DNA of 64,000 bases. Origin: Piper betle (lineage: Eukaryota; Streptophyta; Magnoliopsida; Piperales; Piperaceae). The DNA lies in the NCBI GenBank assembly GCA_033002965.1, contig JAURVB010002008.1, forward strand, positions 1 to 64,000, read 5' to 3'. Below the pieces are notes generated by a model. The model saw only the letters and a program-made list of their open reading frames with translations, made no database searches and was not told the DNA's origin. A program made the position numbers and the translations under genes. Of this stretch, positions 12,045 to 24,435 are shown in pieces; the first letter of the stretch is position 1, and the number at the start of each line of letters is the position of its first letter.

Positions 12045-15000
12045 ATGAAACGAGGATACTACGAAGAGGCTTCGTCGTCGGCACCTTCTCAAGCTCGACC
12101 GCGATTGAATTCGGCCGAAGGTAAGTGTTGTTCGGTTTCAAGCTTCGAAAAAGGTTGCGTTGAGTATGCCTTGTTGGCTCCCTGATAATGGTTGTTTTTA
12201 TTATTTTTGGAGCTGCTGGCTCTTCTTGTCGTGCCTGTGATTTAGGTTGTGTAGTAAGAGTGTAAAATCTGTTGTTTGCATGTATGTATGTGTATTAGAT
12301 GAATCTCAATTTTTTGACGAGGAAAGCACCAAGAGTTTTGTACGTAAAGTGGCTGATCATTATAGTGCAAGAACAAATCAGACTTTGGAAGAGCGTGAGG
12401 CCAGCCCAATAATTCACTTGAAGAAGCTTAATAACTGGGTAATGTTCTCAAGCACGATTATTATGATTTACTCTCTTGTTAGGACTTTGAAAAAATTGAG
12501 GTATAATTATTATTTCCACTGCTTGGCTGAAAAATCCGTTTGTTTAATTTGTTTTTGTAACTTAAAACTTTGTGCGTTATGTGAAATTTACTGTTCAATG
12601 CATTTAAGTTTCTCACAGATGCCGTTCTGTTCTTATGTGATTTATACTGAATCTTTGTTTTCCCCCTTATTTTTTATAGTATTAGATTGAACTTTCTCAT
12701 TTTAATGTTCATATTTTGGTGTGTGATTTTGGTCTGCAGATCAAAAGTGTCCTGATTCAGCTGTATGCTCGGCGGGGTGATTTTGTCCTTGACCTTGCTT
12801 GTGGGAAGGTACATATAAAAATCGTTTCCTGAATATTCTTTTTGCTCTCAGTTATGTGACACAAAATTCCCTGTGCCTTCACTAAATGGTTATCTTATAG
12901 CTTTTGAGCATCAGTTCCAATGGATCTAGTTTAACCTTGACGTTAGGGTTAGATCTTTGCCATCAGAGTTGTGTGATAAAATGTTCCTTTAGTGGCCATT
13001 TTATCGTTCTACTTTGTTGGTTGGATGCTAAGTTGCATTTACAGATTTCTTAATGAAGGTTAAATATTTAGTGTTGCATTTGACATTTCACGTTTGCAGA
13101 GTACATATTTTTCACAGCCTACTGACAAATCATTCACAGCAACCAAGGGAGCAAGAATTTGTTCCCTTCCCCCTCCCCTCTTCTATCAGAAATGAATTTT
13201 TAAAATGGTTTCAATTAATTCAATTTTTTTCAGAAAATTTTTGCATGAGAAACAGTTTTCCGTGATTCTGAAGATGCACAATCAAATGTGTTGTGCTTAT
13301 ATAGGGTGGCGACCTGATCAAATGGGACAAAGCAAAAGTTGCCTATTACGTTGGTGTGGACATAGCAGAAGGATCGGTATTAATTCTTAAAAACCATACA
13401 ACCCTCTTTGCCATGGTATATCTATTATTAATTTCTTAGTCGTTTGTGTTTTCTCATTCAGATAGAAGATTGTAGGACCCGTTATAATGGTGATGCTGAC
13501 CAAAATTTACGGAGAAAAAAGTTCACATTTCCTGCACACCTTATATGTGGAGATTGTTTTGAGGTGAGCTCTTTACAGGAGCAGATGTTTTATGGGGACA
13601 TTTTATTAATAAAAGAAATTTTCTCTGCACCTTTTTGTGGAATGCTGTAGCCCAGAGACGTGATTTTAATTAGTTTTTGGGTTTGGTGAATATGCTGTAT
13701 CAGGTCAGGTTGGATAAAGTTTTGGCAGATGATGCTCCTTTTGATATATGCAGCTGTCAGGTAATTATTTTTCTATGTTCGTTGTTTTAATTTTCTTTTG
13801 CTTAACTTTGCATACATGTGGCATGTCAATACCTCCATCATTATCATCATCATCATCTATGCCTTGTGCAAGCTAGGCAGGATCAGGAATTGGCTTTTGC
13901 AACAACTGATTGCTTTTTTATTTAATTTGCTGATACAAAACCCATGCAAATTGGATGATACTTTGACTTCATTGCCTTTTTAGTATAGACTCTAAATTGG
14001 AGTGCACTATAGGTATTCATCTTATGAATTTAAAATTAATACAGTTGATGATAAACCTCATGTAGATAAAATTTCTTGTCATGTTTTTTGAAGTTTGCCC
14101 TGCACTATTCGTGGTCAACTGAGGCACGTGCACGACGGGCCTTGGCAAATGTGTCAGCATTACTACGTCCTGGAGGAACCTTTATTGGTACAATGCCAGA
14201 CGCCAATGTTATCATCAAAAAGCTTAGAGAAGGTATCTAATTATTCAGAATGCAATCTGTTTACTTTTTGAAATTTTGTTGAGTGGGTTTGTGCATTTGA
14301 TTCATGTGATATGTAGAGTAGGCAAACAAATGAATATTGGGCAATAAAGCTTTCTTAAAGAATCAGATGGTTTAGGTATTCATTTGGATGTTATAACAAT
14401 TTGCGACCTGTACAAATGTTAGTTTTTCCCTTTCTCTTTTCCCAGGCTGCACAGATGTTACTTTTGTCCTAGTTTCCTTATTCCCAATGTCTTACCAGCA
14501 AATGCCATAATTTTGTGATGATGAAAAAGAAAAGAATTTGACGTTTCACTTGGATGGGATGTGTTGTTTATATGATAATGTTTTTAGAATTTATGCCAAT
14601 AGTTTTTATATCCCATGTTACTAATTGAGCATTTACTTGTTTCTTAACATATTACATCCAATAATTAGAGTGTATCAGAAGTTCCTCTCATAAACATGAT
14701 CTAATGGAGTTCTACTTAATATGAAGGGAAAATATTGTCATGAGGCTATAACATTCAGAAAGAATATGAAATAATTCTAGCAAAAATGCATCCATTCCTT
14801 GTGTTCATCTGAAATATAAATGCCATATATCTCAATTATGAGTCAATGACCATGTGCAAGTAGCTTATTTGAGTGTTTTGTTTTTTTCAGCTGATGGACT
14901 AAGTTTTGGTAATAGTGTTTACTGGATTGCTTTTGGTGAGGAGCATGCACGAAAGGTTTGTCACGAGTCATTAAAGTAACAGTGTTTGTGGCTTTCTTTG

Positions 15001-16035
15001 CCCTTGAAAGCTCTAATGCTTACTGTTGACTTTCAATGTGTCAGAAGTTTAAGTCCTCGAGTCCCTTTGGGATCAAATACAAGTTCCATTTGGAGGTACA
15101 TAATCTATGGTTATTTCATTAGTTTAAATATGTAATTTGGAGGTTGGTGAGTTTTTGCGTATGTACCTTACCTCTCCACATTGATAATTTTATTCTGAAA
15201 GGCATAAAACTCGTGCTTTTCTTACCTGAAGCTAATGAAATACACTTGTTGTTTTGTTTGTAGGATGCTGTTGATTGCCCGGAGTGGATTGTACCCTTTC
15301 ACGTTTTCAAGTCCTTGGCAGAAGAGGTTTGGTTTTCTTGAACAGTTTCTGAGTACATCAATCATAATAGCTGGGCAAATATGATAACCTGCTCATCATA
15401 TCCTTTGTTTGGTTAACATTTTGAATAACAACTTTTGTTATTGTTTTCCATCTTTTGTCGGTGCAGTATGGTTTAGAACTTATTTTTGCAAAGAACTCCC
15501 ATGAATTTGTGGTTGAGTTCTTGAAGAAACCCGAGTTTGTTGAGCTCATGCGGAGGCTTGGTGCATTGGGTGATGGAAACCTCGACCAAAGTAAGAAGCC
15601 TGTTACGTTACCTTCCATTATTTTTTTTTATATTTCCCCTCGGCAACTTGAGTTTACGTTGGAAAATGTTGCTAATTGGTACCCTTTCTCTTAAAGGCTA
15701 ATAGCTATTTGTCCGGGGTAACATCATTTTTATTGTTTGACTTCCTGTAACATCTAGGCACACTGTCAAATGATGAATGGGAAGTGGCTCACTTGTATCT
15801 CTCCTTTGTCTTGCGAAAGGTATTACTCAAATTTTTCAATTTTATGAAGAGATGTGAAAGGAATCAGAGAAGATTGAAATGAATTACAAATTCAATTTTC
15901 AGTTCTATGCCTTATATTCGTTAATTGATATTCCAGAAAGGTCAACCAGACAATAATCGAAGGAATAATCGGGGAAACAGAGGTCAAATGTACATTGGAA
16001 AAGATGCTATCATGCACATCAATAGTAACGAATGA
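12045..16035 (+). CDS. mRNA cap guanine-N7 methyltransferase
   Basis: Transfers methyl from S-adenosylmethionine to N7 of the guanosine cap of nascent nuclear mRNA. I traced thirteen exons with GT-AG introns: 12045-12120, 12299-12438, 12740-12808, 13305-13376, 13462-13563, 13704-13760, 14094-14232, 14891-14955, 15045-15095, 15264-15326, 15467-15590, 15758-15819 and 15937-16035. They total 1119 nt, 372 residues, in line with the plant enzyme (about 370). The SAM-binding motif VLDLACGKGGD is at residues 88-98, split by intron 3. YYVGVDIAEGS (about 109-119) follows as motif II. CRTRYNGD, FPAHLICGDCFE and FALHYSWSTE (173-182) match the cap-methyltransferase pattern, and RPGGTFIGTMPDANVI is the post-motif strand. 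The C-terminus is a basic NNRRNNRGNRG stretch before the stop. The start is the first ATG after the C-rich leader. The gene looks intact. It is a single-domain enzyme, separate from the triphosphatase/guanylyltransferase, as in plants generally. Confidence 0.95.
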
Positions 16036-18990
16036 GATTCATCTTCTCTGTGTTCCAGATCTTTTAGGAGTTAAAAAAACTGGCAAGTAAATGGTAGAGG
16101 CTCGACTAACATTCTCAGAAGCACCTGATTATGATTTGATTCAAGCTTATATTACTTGATCATTCCTCGTGCAGTGGTGATCTTTCGAAGCTTCGCATCA
16201 GTTTAATACCATCATTTTCTCCTAATCGGCAAAGGTGGTTTGAAATGAATTTTTGTCCCCTAAAGTTCCCTGCACTTGTGCAACGGTGGTTACTGGTTTG
16301 TATAATTAATTTACACAATTTCCATAAGCAATATCATGCAATGAATTTTGCATTTGTTGTTGGAAACAAATTGTTGGACTAGAAAGTTGAGCATTCTTAC
16401 ATAATTTTATACATTTTGTATGAAACTTATCTATTTTCTTTTTATTTTTTCTGTTTGAAAACTTCTCGTTGTTAGATGGTTCATTTATACCGAAGACAAC
16501 TTGAATTGGATTATCATATTGGGTGAACAGAGCTCAAAACAGTGCATAATCTGTCGTCTAATTCTTCCAACCAAACCAGTGTTTGGATGACTGAATCAAA
16601 GAGCTCGAGAACAGAATTCAAATCTCTGGGACCAAAGAAAGAGTTCTGTACCATTTCAACGGTCGAGAAACAAAAACACAAAAACAAGGCCACCCAGTCC
16701 AAATCTGGCAAATCTTCTCCAACAAGGTGGACGCTGTTGTCTTTCCTATAAATTTTGAGGTACCGAGTTGCTTTACCGAACTTCACTGGCATTCAATTCA
16801 TGAACGTATATATTTTTTTGCAGGTGCAGCAATGGCCGCAGTGCAGTCCCACTCACGCATACAATTAACTCCACCCCCAAATTGAAAAACACTGCGCTCG
16901 GCTGGAGCTCACTCCAATAGAAATGAATACGCATGAGGAAAGTTTTGCTACTGTCCCCTTCCAGATTATTATTCTGCATGTAGAAGAGACAGAAAACCAC
17001 GGCAATGGGGTCTCACTTTGAGAAGGGCCCAGGAATTGAAACCCATGTCCAGTGATGCCTGTGGACCGTGACCATCCATGGCTATAGCTAATTCCATCAC
17101 CATCATCCTCTTTTTCCGCTAAACAAACCCACCAATTTGAACAGCTTGCTTAGAACGGGAAGAAGAAGAAGAAGAGCCAAGGAGGTGGCGAGCGAGGAGA
17201 ATATTTCACGTGCGGACAATGGGAAGCGAGAACAGGGCGAGACATCTCTTATCAATCAGTTCAAAGCGTAGCATAGTCAATTCCCAAGACCCATGCATCG
17301 GTTTCATTGTCTGATTCCTTTGCCTTGCGTGAACATAAAAACTACACATAAACACTATACAAGTCTCTGCTTAGGTACCCAAAAACAGTGCCATATTTCT
17401 GAATGTGAAATGCATGCATCTACAAATGAAAAAGGAAAAGAAGAAGGTGGCCACTAATCAGATCTATTGCTGCCATGCATTCCAGAACGAGATTCATGTT
17501 AGGAAGAAGGGGGTGAATAGAGGTGAGTAGTAAAGTGGCACCCTGCCCGAGAGAAGAGAGAGAGAACTAATAATGCAATGGATGCAATGATAAAAGCTAG
17601 GATGTGGTTTGATTTGTTTACAGAGAAAAAAGAAGAAGAAAGAGACCGTAAATTTGTAATAATAAAAGACAAACAACTTCAATGCCCATTACTATATATA
17701 TTATTACACTCTTCCTGCTCAACTATCCAGCTCCTTGCTAGCTGTGTAGTATCAATCTCTTTTATATTTATGTATGTTCCCTCTTTGCTTTTATATATGC
17801 CCAAACGCTGCGTATATATCTACTCCTATCAATGATTCCCAGGACGTCATCAAGACCTGCCCCCATTGGCGTACTATATGTAATGCAATGTACCTCTTTT
17901 GTACAATTAAAAGTGAACAAGTCTGTATAGGTATATATATATACATATATATATATATATTTACAAACGTGAATAAATTATCTTGCATGCCCAGATTGAA
18001 TGGAAACATGTTGGTGAATAGTATCCACAAAATATATAATCAACCATTAGAAAAAATATATTTAGCCATGAACTATCTGATTATTATATTTTTTCCACAA
18101 TTTCAAGATGGTAAGCATTTTTTTTGGGCTATGTTGTTTAGGGAGACAACTGTTGTTTGGGTGGCTTATATTTATTTACGTTATTTGTATGGAAATACAA
18201 GGAAGGTGATGGTGCAGGTGATCGGAGGACAGCTGGAAGAGTACGACGTGGCGATAAATGATTGGGTGGAGGCCTGGGGATGAGAGCAGCCTTACGGAAA
18301 GGGGCTGTACCTAGAAGCGGGACCAGCGGGCTGCCAGCTGCTACTCCCTTTATCTCCCAACGGCTATTTTTTTTCTTTTTTTTTTATAAAAACCAATAAT
18401 CCAAAATTTTCTTTTAAAAAATAACAACCTTTTTTTATAATCTCTTTTTTCAAAACAAAACTATACCTTATTTTATTTTTGTTCTGTTTATTTTTCGTGA
18501 ATGCATTATTACATGTTTGCTCGGCCGGCTGTTGTTAATTAAATATTTTAAATAAATTAAAGTAGATATCATGCCATGGACTCATACTATGAATTAATTT
18601 TGATTTTATAAATAAACCTCTATTAAATAATAAAAAGGAGTATAATATTCTAATTCTTAAATATGAATTTTAATTACAATAAAATATAATTATAATAATT
18701 TGATTTTTATTTTTATTATATTTTACTAATTAAACTCTTACTAATTAGATATCAAAATTAAAATTCCCTTTATTTATAAGAATATATTTCGTAATATTTT
18801 TACTAATATAAAAAGGGAAAGGAAATAACATCACTTAACCCTTTTAGAATATTTAACATTCAATACACAATACCAATTAAAATCTATAAATAAAATAAAA
18901 TAAAATAAAATAAAAATAAATTATTTTATCATTTTTTGCAAATTAAAAAGAAAAAACTTAAGTCTTGCTTAGTACACCAACAACAAGGTG
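16036..18990. other. Intergenic DNA between cap methyltransferase and XTH
   Basis: The first 300-400 bases are probably the 3'UTR of the cap methyltransferase. Open frames at 16514-16792 (-), 17578-17835 (+) and 17774-18283 (+) show no family motif or supporting splice structure, and I do not call them. A (TA)n tract lies at about 17932-17960. The segment 18220-18360 is locally more GC-rich but is not recognised. From 18360 to 18960 the sequence is AT-rich and T-tract rich. Confidence 0.5.
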
Positions 18991-19055
18991 CACCGTCCGA
19001 CGTGGAGTGAACCAGACATCGTCCCCGGCCAGCTCGCCGGCCAACCTCCTCTTTT

Positions 19056-19065
19056 CTATATAAAC
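19056..19065 (+). promoter_or_regulatory. TATA box of the XTH gene
   Basis: CTATATAAAC lies 70 bases ahead of the XTH start codon, between a GC-rich CCGGCC block and a pyrimidine-rich leader of about 45 bases. Position and sequence fit a canonical plant TATA box with transcription starting near 19090. Confidence 0.7.
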
Positions 19066-19134
19066 CTTCGCCAAACTCCATCACTCTCACTCACCAAGCT
19101 CCTCCCTGCCTTGATCTTCTCTTCCTTCGCTTCA

Positions 19135-20096
19135 ATGGCCTCATCGTTTCTCCTCTCCACCTCTTGGGTCTTCCTCCTCCTTTCTATTCATCTTTCTTCC
19201 TCACTAGCAACTACTTCCAAATTCGACGACCTATTCCGACCTAGCTGGGCCTTCGATCACGTCGTCTGCCATGGCGACCTCGTTACTCTCAAGCTTGACG
19301 CCAACTCGGGTAATTATAACGTTACGGTGTGTTTTACTTGGAAGAATCATCTATTGGGTAATGGCAGCTGATCATGTGTCCAAAAAATGCAGGTTCTGGG
19401 TTTGCGTCGAAGAGCAAGTATTTGTTCGGGAAGACGACGGCGCAGTTGAAGCTGGTGGGAGGGGACTCGGCCGGCACTGTGACCGCGTTCTACATGTCGT
19501 CCGACGGCCCCAACCACCACGAATTCGACTTTGAGTTTCTAGGCAACACCACCGGCGAGCCGTACCTGGTGCAGACCAACGTGTACGTGAACGGCGTCGG
19601 CAACCGGGAGCAGCGTTTCAACCTCTGGTTCGACCCGACGGTCGATTTCCATGCCTACTCCATCCTCTGGACGCCCCGCCAGGTGGTGTTCTTGGTGGAC
19701 GAGACGCCGGTGCGGGTGTACACCAACCGGGCCAAGCAGGGCATCGCCTTCCCCGGCGACCAGCCGATGGGCGTGTACAGCTCCATCTGGAACGCCGACG
19801 ACTGGGCCACGCAGGGCGGGCTGGTGAAGACGGACTGGTCGCACGCCCCCTTCGTCGCCACCTACAGGGGCTTCGAGATCAACGGCTGCGAGTGCCCCGC
19901 CAGCGCCTCCCCGGCCGAGGTGGCCAAGCGATGCAGCAGCGGCGGCGCCAACCGGTTCTGGTGGGAGCAGCCGGTGGTGGCGGAGCTGACCGTGCACCAG
20001 AGCCACCAGCTCTTCTGGGTGAAGGCCCATCACCTCATCTACGACTACTGCACCGACGACGCAAGGTTCCCCTCCAAACCTCCCGAGTGCTTCTGA
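19135..20096 (+). CDS. Xyloglucan endotransglucosylase/hydrolase (XTH)
   Basis: Secreted GH16 enzyme that cuts and rejoins xyloglucan chains in the primary wall. Two exons, 19135-19309 and 19393-20096 (GT-AG, phase 1), give 292 residues, the usual XTH size. A hydrophobic signal peptide spans residues 1-24. The catalytic signature is H101-E102-F-D104-F-E106-F-L-G-N110, with E102 the expected nucleophile and E106 the acid/base. N110-T-T is the conserved N-glycosylation site next to the active centre. The C-terminal XET domain carries CECPASASP, NRFWWEQ and a DYCTDDARFP-CF ending with the family's paired cysteines. The signature has F instead of the more common I after HE, which does not remove a catalytic residue. 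A TATA box and short leader precede it. Transferase and hydrolase activity cannot be told apart from sequence alone. Confidence 0.95.
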
Positions 20097-20134
20097 AAGA
20101 AGAAAACAGAGCAAGGTTGCAGACCAGTTAGAGA

Positions 20135-20136
<2 letters not shown>

Positions 20137-20171
<35 letters not shown>
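20137..20171. repeat. (AT)n microsatellite in XTH 3' region
   Basis: About 17 uninterrupted AT units lie 40 bases after the XTH stop codon, probably within its 3'UTR. It is a likely polymorphic marker. Confidence 0.9.
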
Positions 20172-20174
<3 letters not shown>

Positions 20175-20807
20175 GAGAGAAGAAGGGTTGGTTTGTAGAG
20201 TCGATCGATCTACATGAGCTCCATGTTCTTTTGCTTCGTTTTAGCAGCTTTTTCTTCATTGCTCCGTTTCTTCATCCCTGCTTTGGTCTCTGTAAAAACA
20301 TGAACAAAAATCAATGTTCTTTCGATTTCGATCAGTCTTACTTGTGTTATCAATGTCATCAAAATCCCATTCACATCAACCCACCAAGTGGTATAACTAT
20401 TACACTAGTGACAAGCTAGTGTCTCGAAGGAATTTGAAGCTTATGATCTGTGTGATCTTCGGCCAATTCCATGTTCTCTTCCCCTTTTGATCAGCTTATG
20501 ATTTTTGCGCTCTTTGTTACACTAGTGGGAAGCTGGTGTGTGAAGTTTCGACGAACCTAAAGTCACGTAAGTGAGCGGCTTCTCAAACACGCTCATTCGT
20601 ATGGGGATGATATTGGTAGTGGGTTCGGGATTCGCGATCCTCCTACGAAACCGAAACTCGGATTAGATTTGAGTTCAAAATATTTTAGATGTATAAATGT
20701 TAGGATTGAATAGAGATTTGGGGGTGATTGAAGTCTAATTTGAATAGATGGTATTTTTTAAAATTATATTTTAAAAATATTTTTTATTATTTTATTTTTT
20801 ATCAAAT
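20172..20807. other. Intergenic DNA downstream of XTH
   Basis: Nothing gene-like is supported. ACACTAGTG-A/G-AAGCT-GTGT is repeated at about 20402-20422 and 20519-20541. The rest is ordinary AT-rich DNA leading into a tandem repeat. Confidence 0.4.
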
Positions 20808-22027
20808 TTTATATTTTTTATATTATTTTAATTAATGGAGTCACATTTTAAATTGATACTGATTTTATAGAAGATTCAGATCGCAAATCATAAATGAAAC
20901 AGATTAATCTTTAGATTCAAGGTGGATTCAAATTTAGATTTTTAGATTTGGATCTGATACCCCCAACCATCTATAAATGTTGGCTTGGGGTTTGAGAAAA
21001 ATATTATGGATACCAGTGAAGTATATTATTGTAGAAATACTGTGTTTACTCGTAAATTTTGAACTAATATGTAATTTTACAAATAGATTAGCTAATATCA
21101 TGACTATTAAACTTAATAACTACCAAGTTGTTAATTTTTAATATAAATTATTTAAAATTAATCAAACTATAAACCTACAATATTATTGAAGTACTTGGAC
21201 TATCAAAATTAATAGATATAAATTAATTGCGATCAGACTACATGTGAAGAAATATAAATAAGAAGAAATATCAAAATTTAAAATAATTCATGTAAAAAAA
21301 TATAGGAGATCGAGAAATCATTAATCACAAAGTGCTAAATGTAAAAATTTGAATAACCTGCTTTTATACTTGTTTCACTAACATCTAGCGGGTCACATTT
21401 AGATTAAAATTTAAAATTTTGTATTAAAATTTATATATTTTTATATTATTTTAATTAATCAGGTAACATTTAGATTGATAGTGATTTTGTAGAAGATTCG
21501 ATCACGAATGATAAATGAAACGGATTAATCTTTAGATTCATGTCGGATTCAAATTTAGATTTTGAAATTTGGATTGGATACCCCAAACCATCTATAGATG
21601 TTGGCTTGGGATTCCCAGAAGAAATATTATGGATACCAGTGAAGTAAACTATTGTAGAAATGCTATGTTTACTCATAAATTTTGAACTAGCCTGTGATTT
21701 TACAAATAGACTAGCTAATATCATGACTTTTAAACTTATTAACTACCAAGTTGTTAATTTTTAATATAAATTATTTAAAATTATTTGAAATTAATTAAAC
21801 TATAAACCTACGATATTATTGAAGTACTTGTGCTACAAAAATTAATAGATATAAATTAATTACTTTTGATCATTACCAGACTTGTGAGAAAACGTAAATA
21901 AGAATAAATATCAAAATTTAAAACAATTAATGTACAAAAATATAAGGGATCGAGAAATCATTAATCATAAAGTGCTAAATGCAAAAATTTAAATAACATA
22001 TTTATACTTATTTCACCAACATCTAGC
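20808..22027. repeat. Tandem direct repeat, two copies of about 600 bp
   Basis: Copy A spans about 20808-21388 and copy B about 21425-22027. Both run through ATATTATTTTAATTAAT, ATGAAACRGATTAATCTTTA, CCATCTATARATGTTGGCTTGG, ATTATGGATACCAGTGAAGTA and ACTACCAAGTTGTTAATTT, and end in AACATCTAGC. They are close to 90% identical by eye, with small indels. There is no coding potential and no inverted ends, so the pattern is a local tandem duplication of intergenic DNA. Confidence 0.85.
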
Positions 22028-22729
22028 TAGCAAATATTTGATGTGCTTCTCCTAATTATTTATTTAATTTTTCTTCAAGTTTTTTTAATCTCCAAGTTCA
22101 TTTGCCAGAAAATGTAATCTGTCGATATAAACCTATTCACATGAACTATGACCTATTAGAAGTTCACCATCCTTAAAATTTTATTGTCCCTGGACATACA
22201 TCTACATCTTTTAAAAAGGTAAATTTGAAAATAAATTTTGAAAAAAGAAAACAATTTAAGTAGAAAAAATCATCAATAAAAATGTGCAAAAAATCTCAAA
22301 AAGTGCCCAATGCAAAAAAGAAAAAAAACCATATTTTGGCAAAAAAATGAATAAAATCTCCAAGTGAAAATATTAGAAAGAGGACAATAAAAAAAGAGGT
22401 GTGCATAATAAAAGGTAAGATAATGATAAAAGAGAACAGAAAGGTGAATAAAAAAAATTCTTAGAAAATAAAAATTCAATAATATTAATTATAAAGAAGT
22501 AAATTACAGAAAAAAGATGCATACTTAAGGAAAATTGAATAATTAAGCTAGAAATGAATTCAAAAATATATAAATAGAATAAATAGAATAATGTAATTAC
22601 CACATACTTATCCACATCATTTTAGATAATAATCTTTTGAAAAAAAAATTTATTGATCAAAAGAAAAATATAAAAACATTTTAAGAGATATTGTTTTACT
22701 GGTATTTATAAGGAGAAAACTGATATTAC
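22028..22729. other. AT-rich intergenic DNA
   Basis: A-rich top strand with long A tracts. The minus-strand open frames at 22273-22615 are phenylalanine/leucine-rich by-products of this composition. No gene is supported. Confidence 0.5.
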
Positions 22730-22793
22730 CCATGTGTTGGGTAAGGTGCATCCCTTGAGAGCCATGTGTTGGGTAAGGTGCATCCCTTGAGAG
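22730..22793. repeat. Perfect 32-bp tandem duplication
   Basis: The 32-base unit beginning CCATGTGTTGGGTAAGGTG and ending CCCTTGAGAG occurs twice in immediate succession (22730-22761 and 22762-22793) without a mismatch. A perfect copy implies a recent slippage-type duplication. Confidence 0.95.
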
Positions 22794-23367
22794 AAGTGCA
22801 TACATATCCTGTAGAAATGGTGCATATACAATAAGTACTACAGAGAAAGGTTCAATATCCCATCTATTTCAAAAATGTCAAACCCTTTACAAGACACCTT
22901 TTAGAATCAACCAGTGCTATATATCCTTCACATTCAACATTAGTGAAAGAATATTTTGTGCATTTTATATATCTATTAATTGCTCAAACTTATTTGCATG
23001 GATGACTGTTTAAAGCCTTATATATCAAAATAAACTCCTCATCAAAGATTCAGAGTTATGCATTTCAGGACATTCAGCAGGTACAACATTGTGACCCTCA
23101 CTCCAACTTTCACCAAAATATAAAAGGCAACATAAATAATTCAGTTTCAATCTTTTTATTTCATGGAGTAAATATATTTTCCTTATAGTTTGTTTGTTAT
23201 ATTAAAAAATTAATATATAAATAACCTCTTTGACCTCTTTGAAGTCATGTAGACTCGGTTAGTAGCGGAGTTTTAAAACTAAGTTGTTATTCCGTAATTG
23301 TTATGCCTCCCGCCAAAATTCATCTCTTTCCTTCCTTCCAAATTCCAATCGGAAGAGAAGATCAAAA
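22794..23367 (+). other. Upstream region of fasciclin-like gene
   Basis: AT-rich DNA ahead of the fasciclin-like gene. It holds no second gene. TGACCTCTTTGA-type repeats occur at about 23228-23246. No TATA box is convincing. An in-frame extension upstream of 23368 lacks an ATG and is taken as 5'UTR. Confidence 0.4.
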
Positions 23368-24435
23368 ATGGCGGACCCCGCCTGCGCTGCATGGTGCCGC
23401 GCAGCCTTCTACGTCCTCCTCGCCCTCGTACTCGCCGTATTCGCCATCACCGGCAACCACCCTTCTCGCCGGACCTCCCTCTCTCCCGACTCCGATCCCA
23501 GCTCGACGGCGTCGGCCCTCCCCTCTCGCAATTTCGCCGCCACTTCCAGCATCGCCAACGTCACCCGCGCCCTCCGCCGCTACGGTTTGGTCTTCACCGC
23601 CACCCTCCTCCAGCTGTTCCCCGATCGGCTCCTCCCTGCCCCTGCCGCCACCGTCTTCGCCATCCCCGACGCCGCCCTCAACGACTTCTTCTCCCTCCCA
23701 CCTTGGCTCCTCGTCGACCTCCTCCGCTACCACGCCGCCCCGTCCAAGCTCTCCTTTCACAACCTCTCCACCTCGCCGCCCGGGTCGACCTGCATACCCA
23801 CTCTCCTCCCCGGCAAGAACTTGGCCGTCGGAGGCGGCGGGTGGGAGGTCGGTGGAGATCAATGGCGTCTTGATCACCCAACCGGACGTCTTCCTCGACG
23901 ATCGCTACGCCGTCCATGGACTGCAGAGGCCGGTCTTCTCCCCGGCGCCCGGGACGAGGTCATCTCGCCGCCGCCCAAGCAGATTCTTGATTCGAATGCT
24001 TCGCTTCCTTGGAATTCTGTCGTCCGGGCTCTGAGCTCGCGTGGGTACATTTCCTTCTCGATCGGTATTCATTCGGTTCTTGATGGGTTGAAGCGAGACT
24101 GGGGCAATTTGAGCGGCGTCACCGTCTTTGCTCCGGCCGAGGACGGTGGTTTCCTGGACGCGGCGTTGCCGGCGGCAGTGCTGGAGAGAAGCGTGCGCTT
24201 GCACTTGCTTCCACAGAAGCTCACCTTCGTCCAATTGTCCCGAATGAGCCGCAATGTGATCCTTCCGACCCTGGTGCAGGGGCGAGGTCTGCACGTGATG
24301 GGCACCTCTAATTGCAGCAACAAATCCTTCTCGCCGTCCGAAAAAGTGGAGATTGTGGAGCCGGAGGCTTTGGCGACGAAGAAGGTTGTGATCCATGGAA
24401 TTTCCCGTGCACTGGAGGCCATGGCTGTTTCTTGA
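23368..24435 (+). CDS. Fasciclin-like arabinogalactan protein, with internal frame disturbance
   Basis: Single-exon gene, 355 residues if read straight through. A hydrophobic N-terminal segment (about residues 12-28) acts as signal peptide or anchor. Two FAS1-type domains follow: the first around residues 55-195 (FTATLLQLFP, VFAIPDAALNDFF, LLRYHAAPSKLSF), the second around 225-350 (NSVVRALSSRGYISFSI, VTVFAPAEDGGFLDA, VRLHLLPQKLTFVQLS). The layout resembles the FLA19/20/21-type plant proteins, cell-surface adhesion glycoproteins. I chose the ATG at 23368 because it directly precedes the hydrophobic segment. Oddity: between about 23845 and 23960 the open frame reads arginine/tryptophan-rich nonsense, while the next frame reads VEINGVLITQPDVFLDD and YAVHGLQRP, the expected end of FAS1 domain 1. 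So a +1 and a compensating shift flank about 110 bases. Either the domain end is scrambled in this allele or the sequence has two indel errors. Confidence 0.85.
   Translation: MADPACAAWCRAAFYVLLALVLAVFAITGNHPSRRTSLSPDSDPSSTASALPSRNFAATSSIANVTRALRRYGLVFTATLLQLFPDRLLPAPAATVFAIPDAALNDFFSLPPWLLVDLLRYHAAPSKLSFHNLSTSPPGSTCIPTLLPGKNLAVGGGGWEVGGDQWRLDHPTGRLPRRSLRRPWTAEAGLLPGARDEVISPPPKQILDSNASLPWNSVVRALSSRGYISFSIGIHSVLDGLKRDWGNLSGVTVFAPAEDGGFLDAALPAAVLERSVRLHLLPQKLTFVQLSRMSRNVILPTLVQGRGLHVMGTSNCSNKSFSPSEKVEIVEPEALATKKVVIHGISRALEAMAVS

Noticed and set aside
16514..16792. 92-codon minus-strand frame downstream of the cap methyltransferase
   Set aside because: No recognised domain. It overlaps a plus-strand frame of similar length with no splice signals; composition gives no support.
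17774..18283. 169-codon open frame between the cap methyltransferase and XTH
   Set aside because: Isoleucine/tyrosine-rich translation through a TA tract, with no motif or homologous family recalled.
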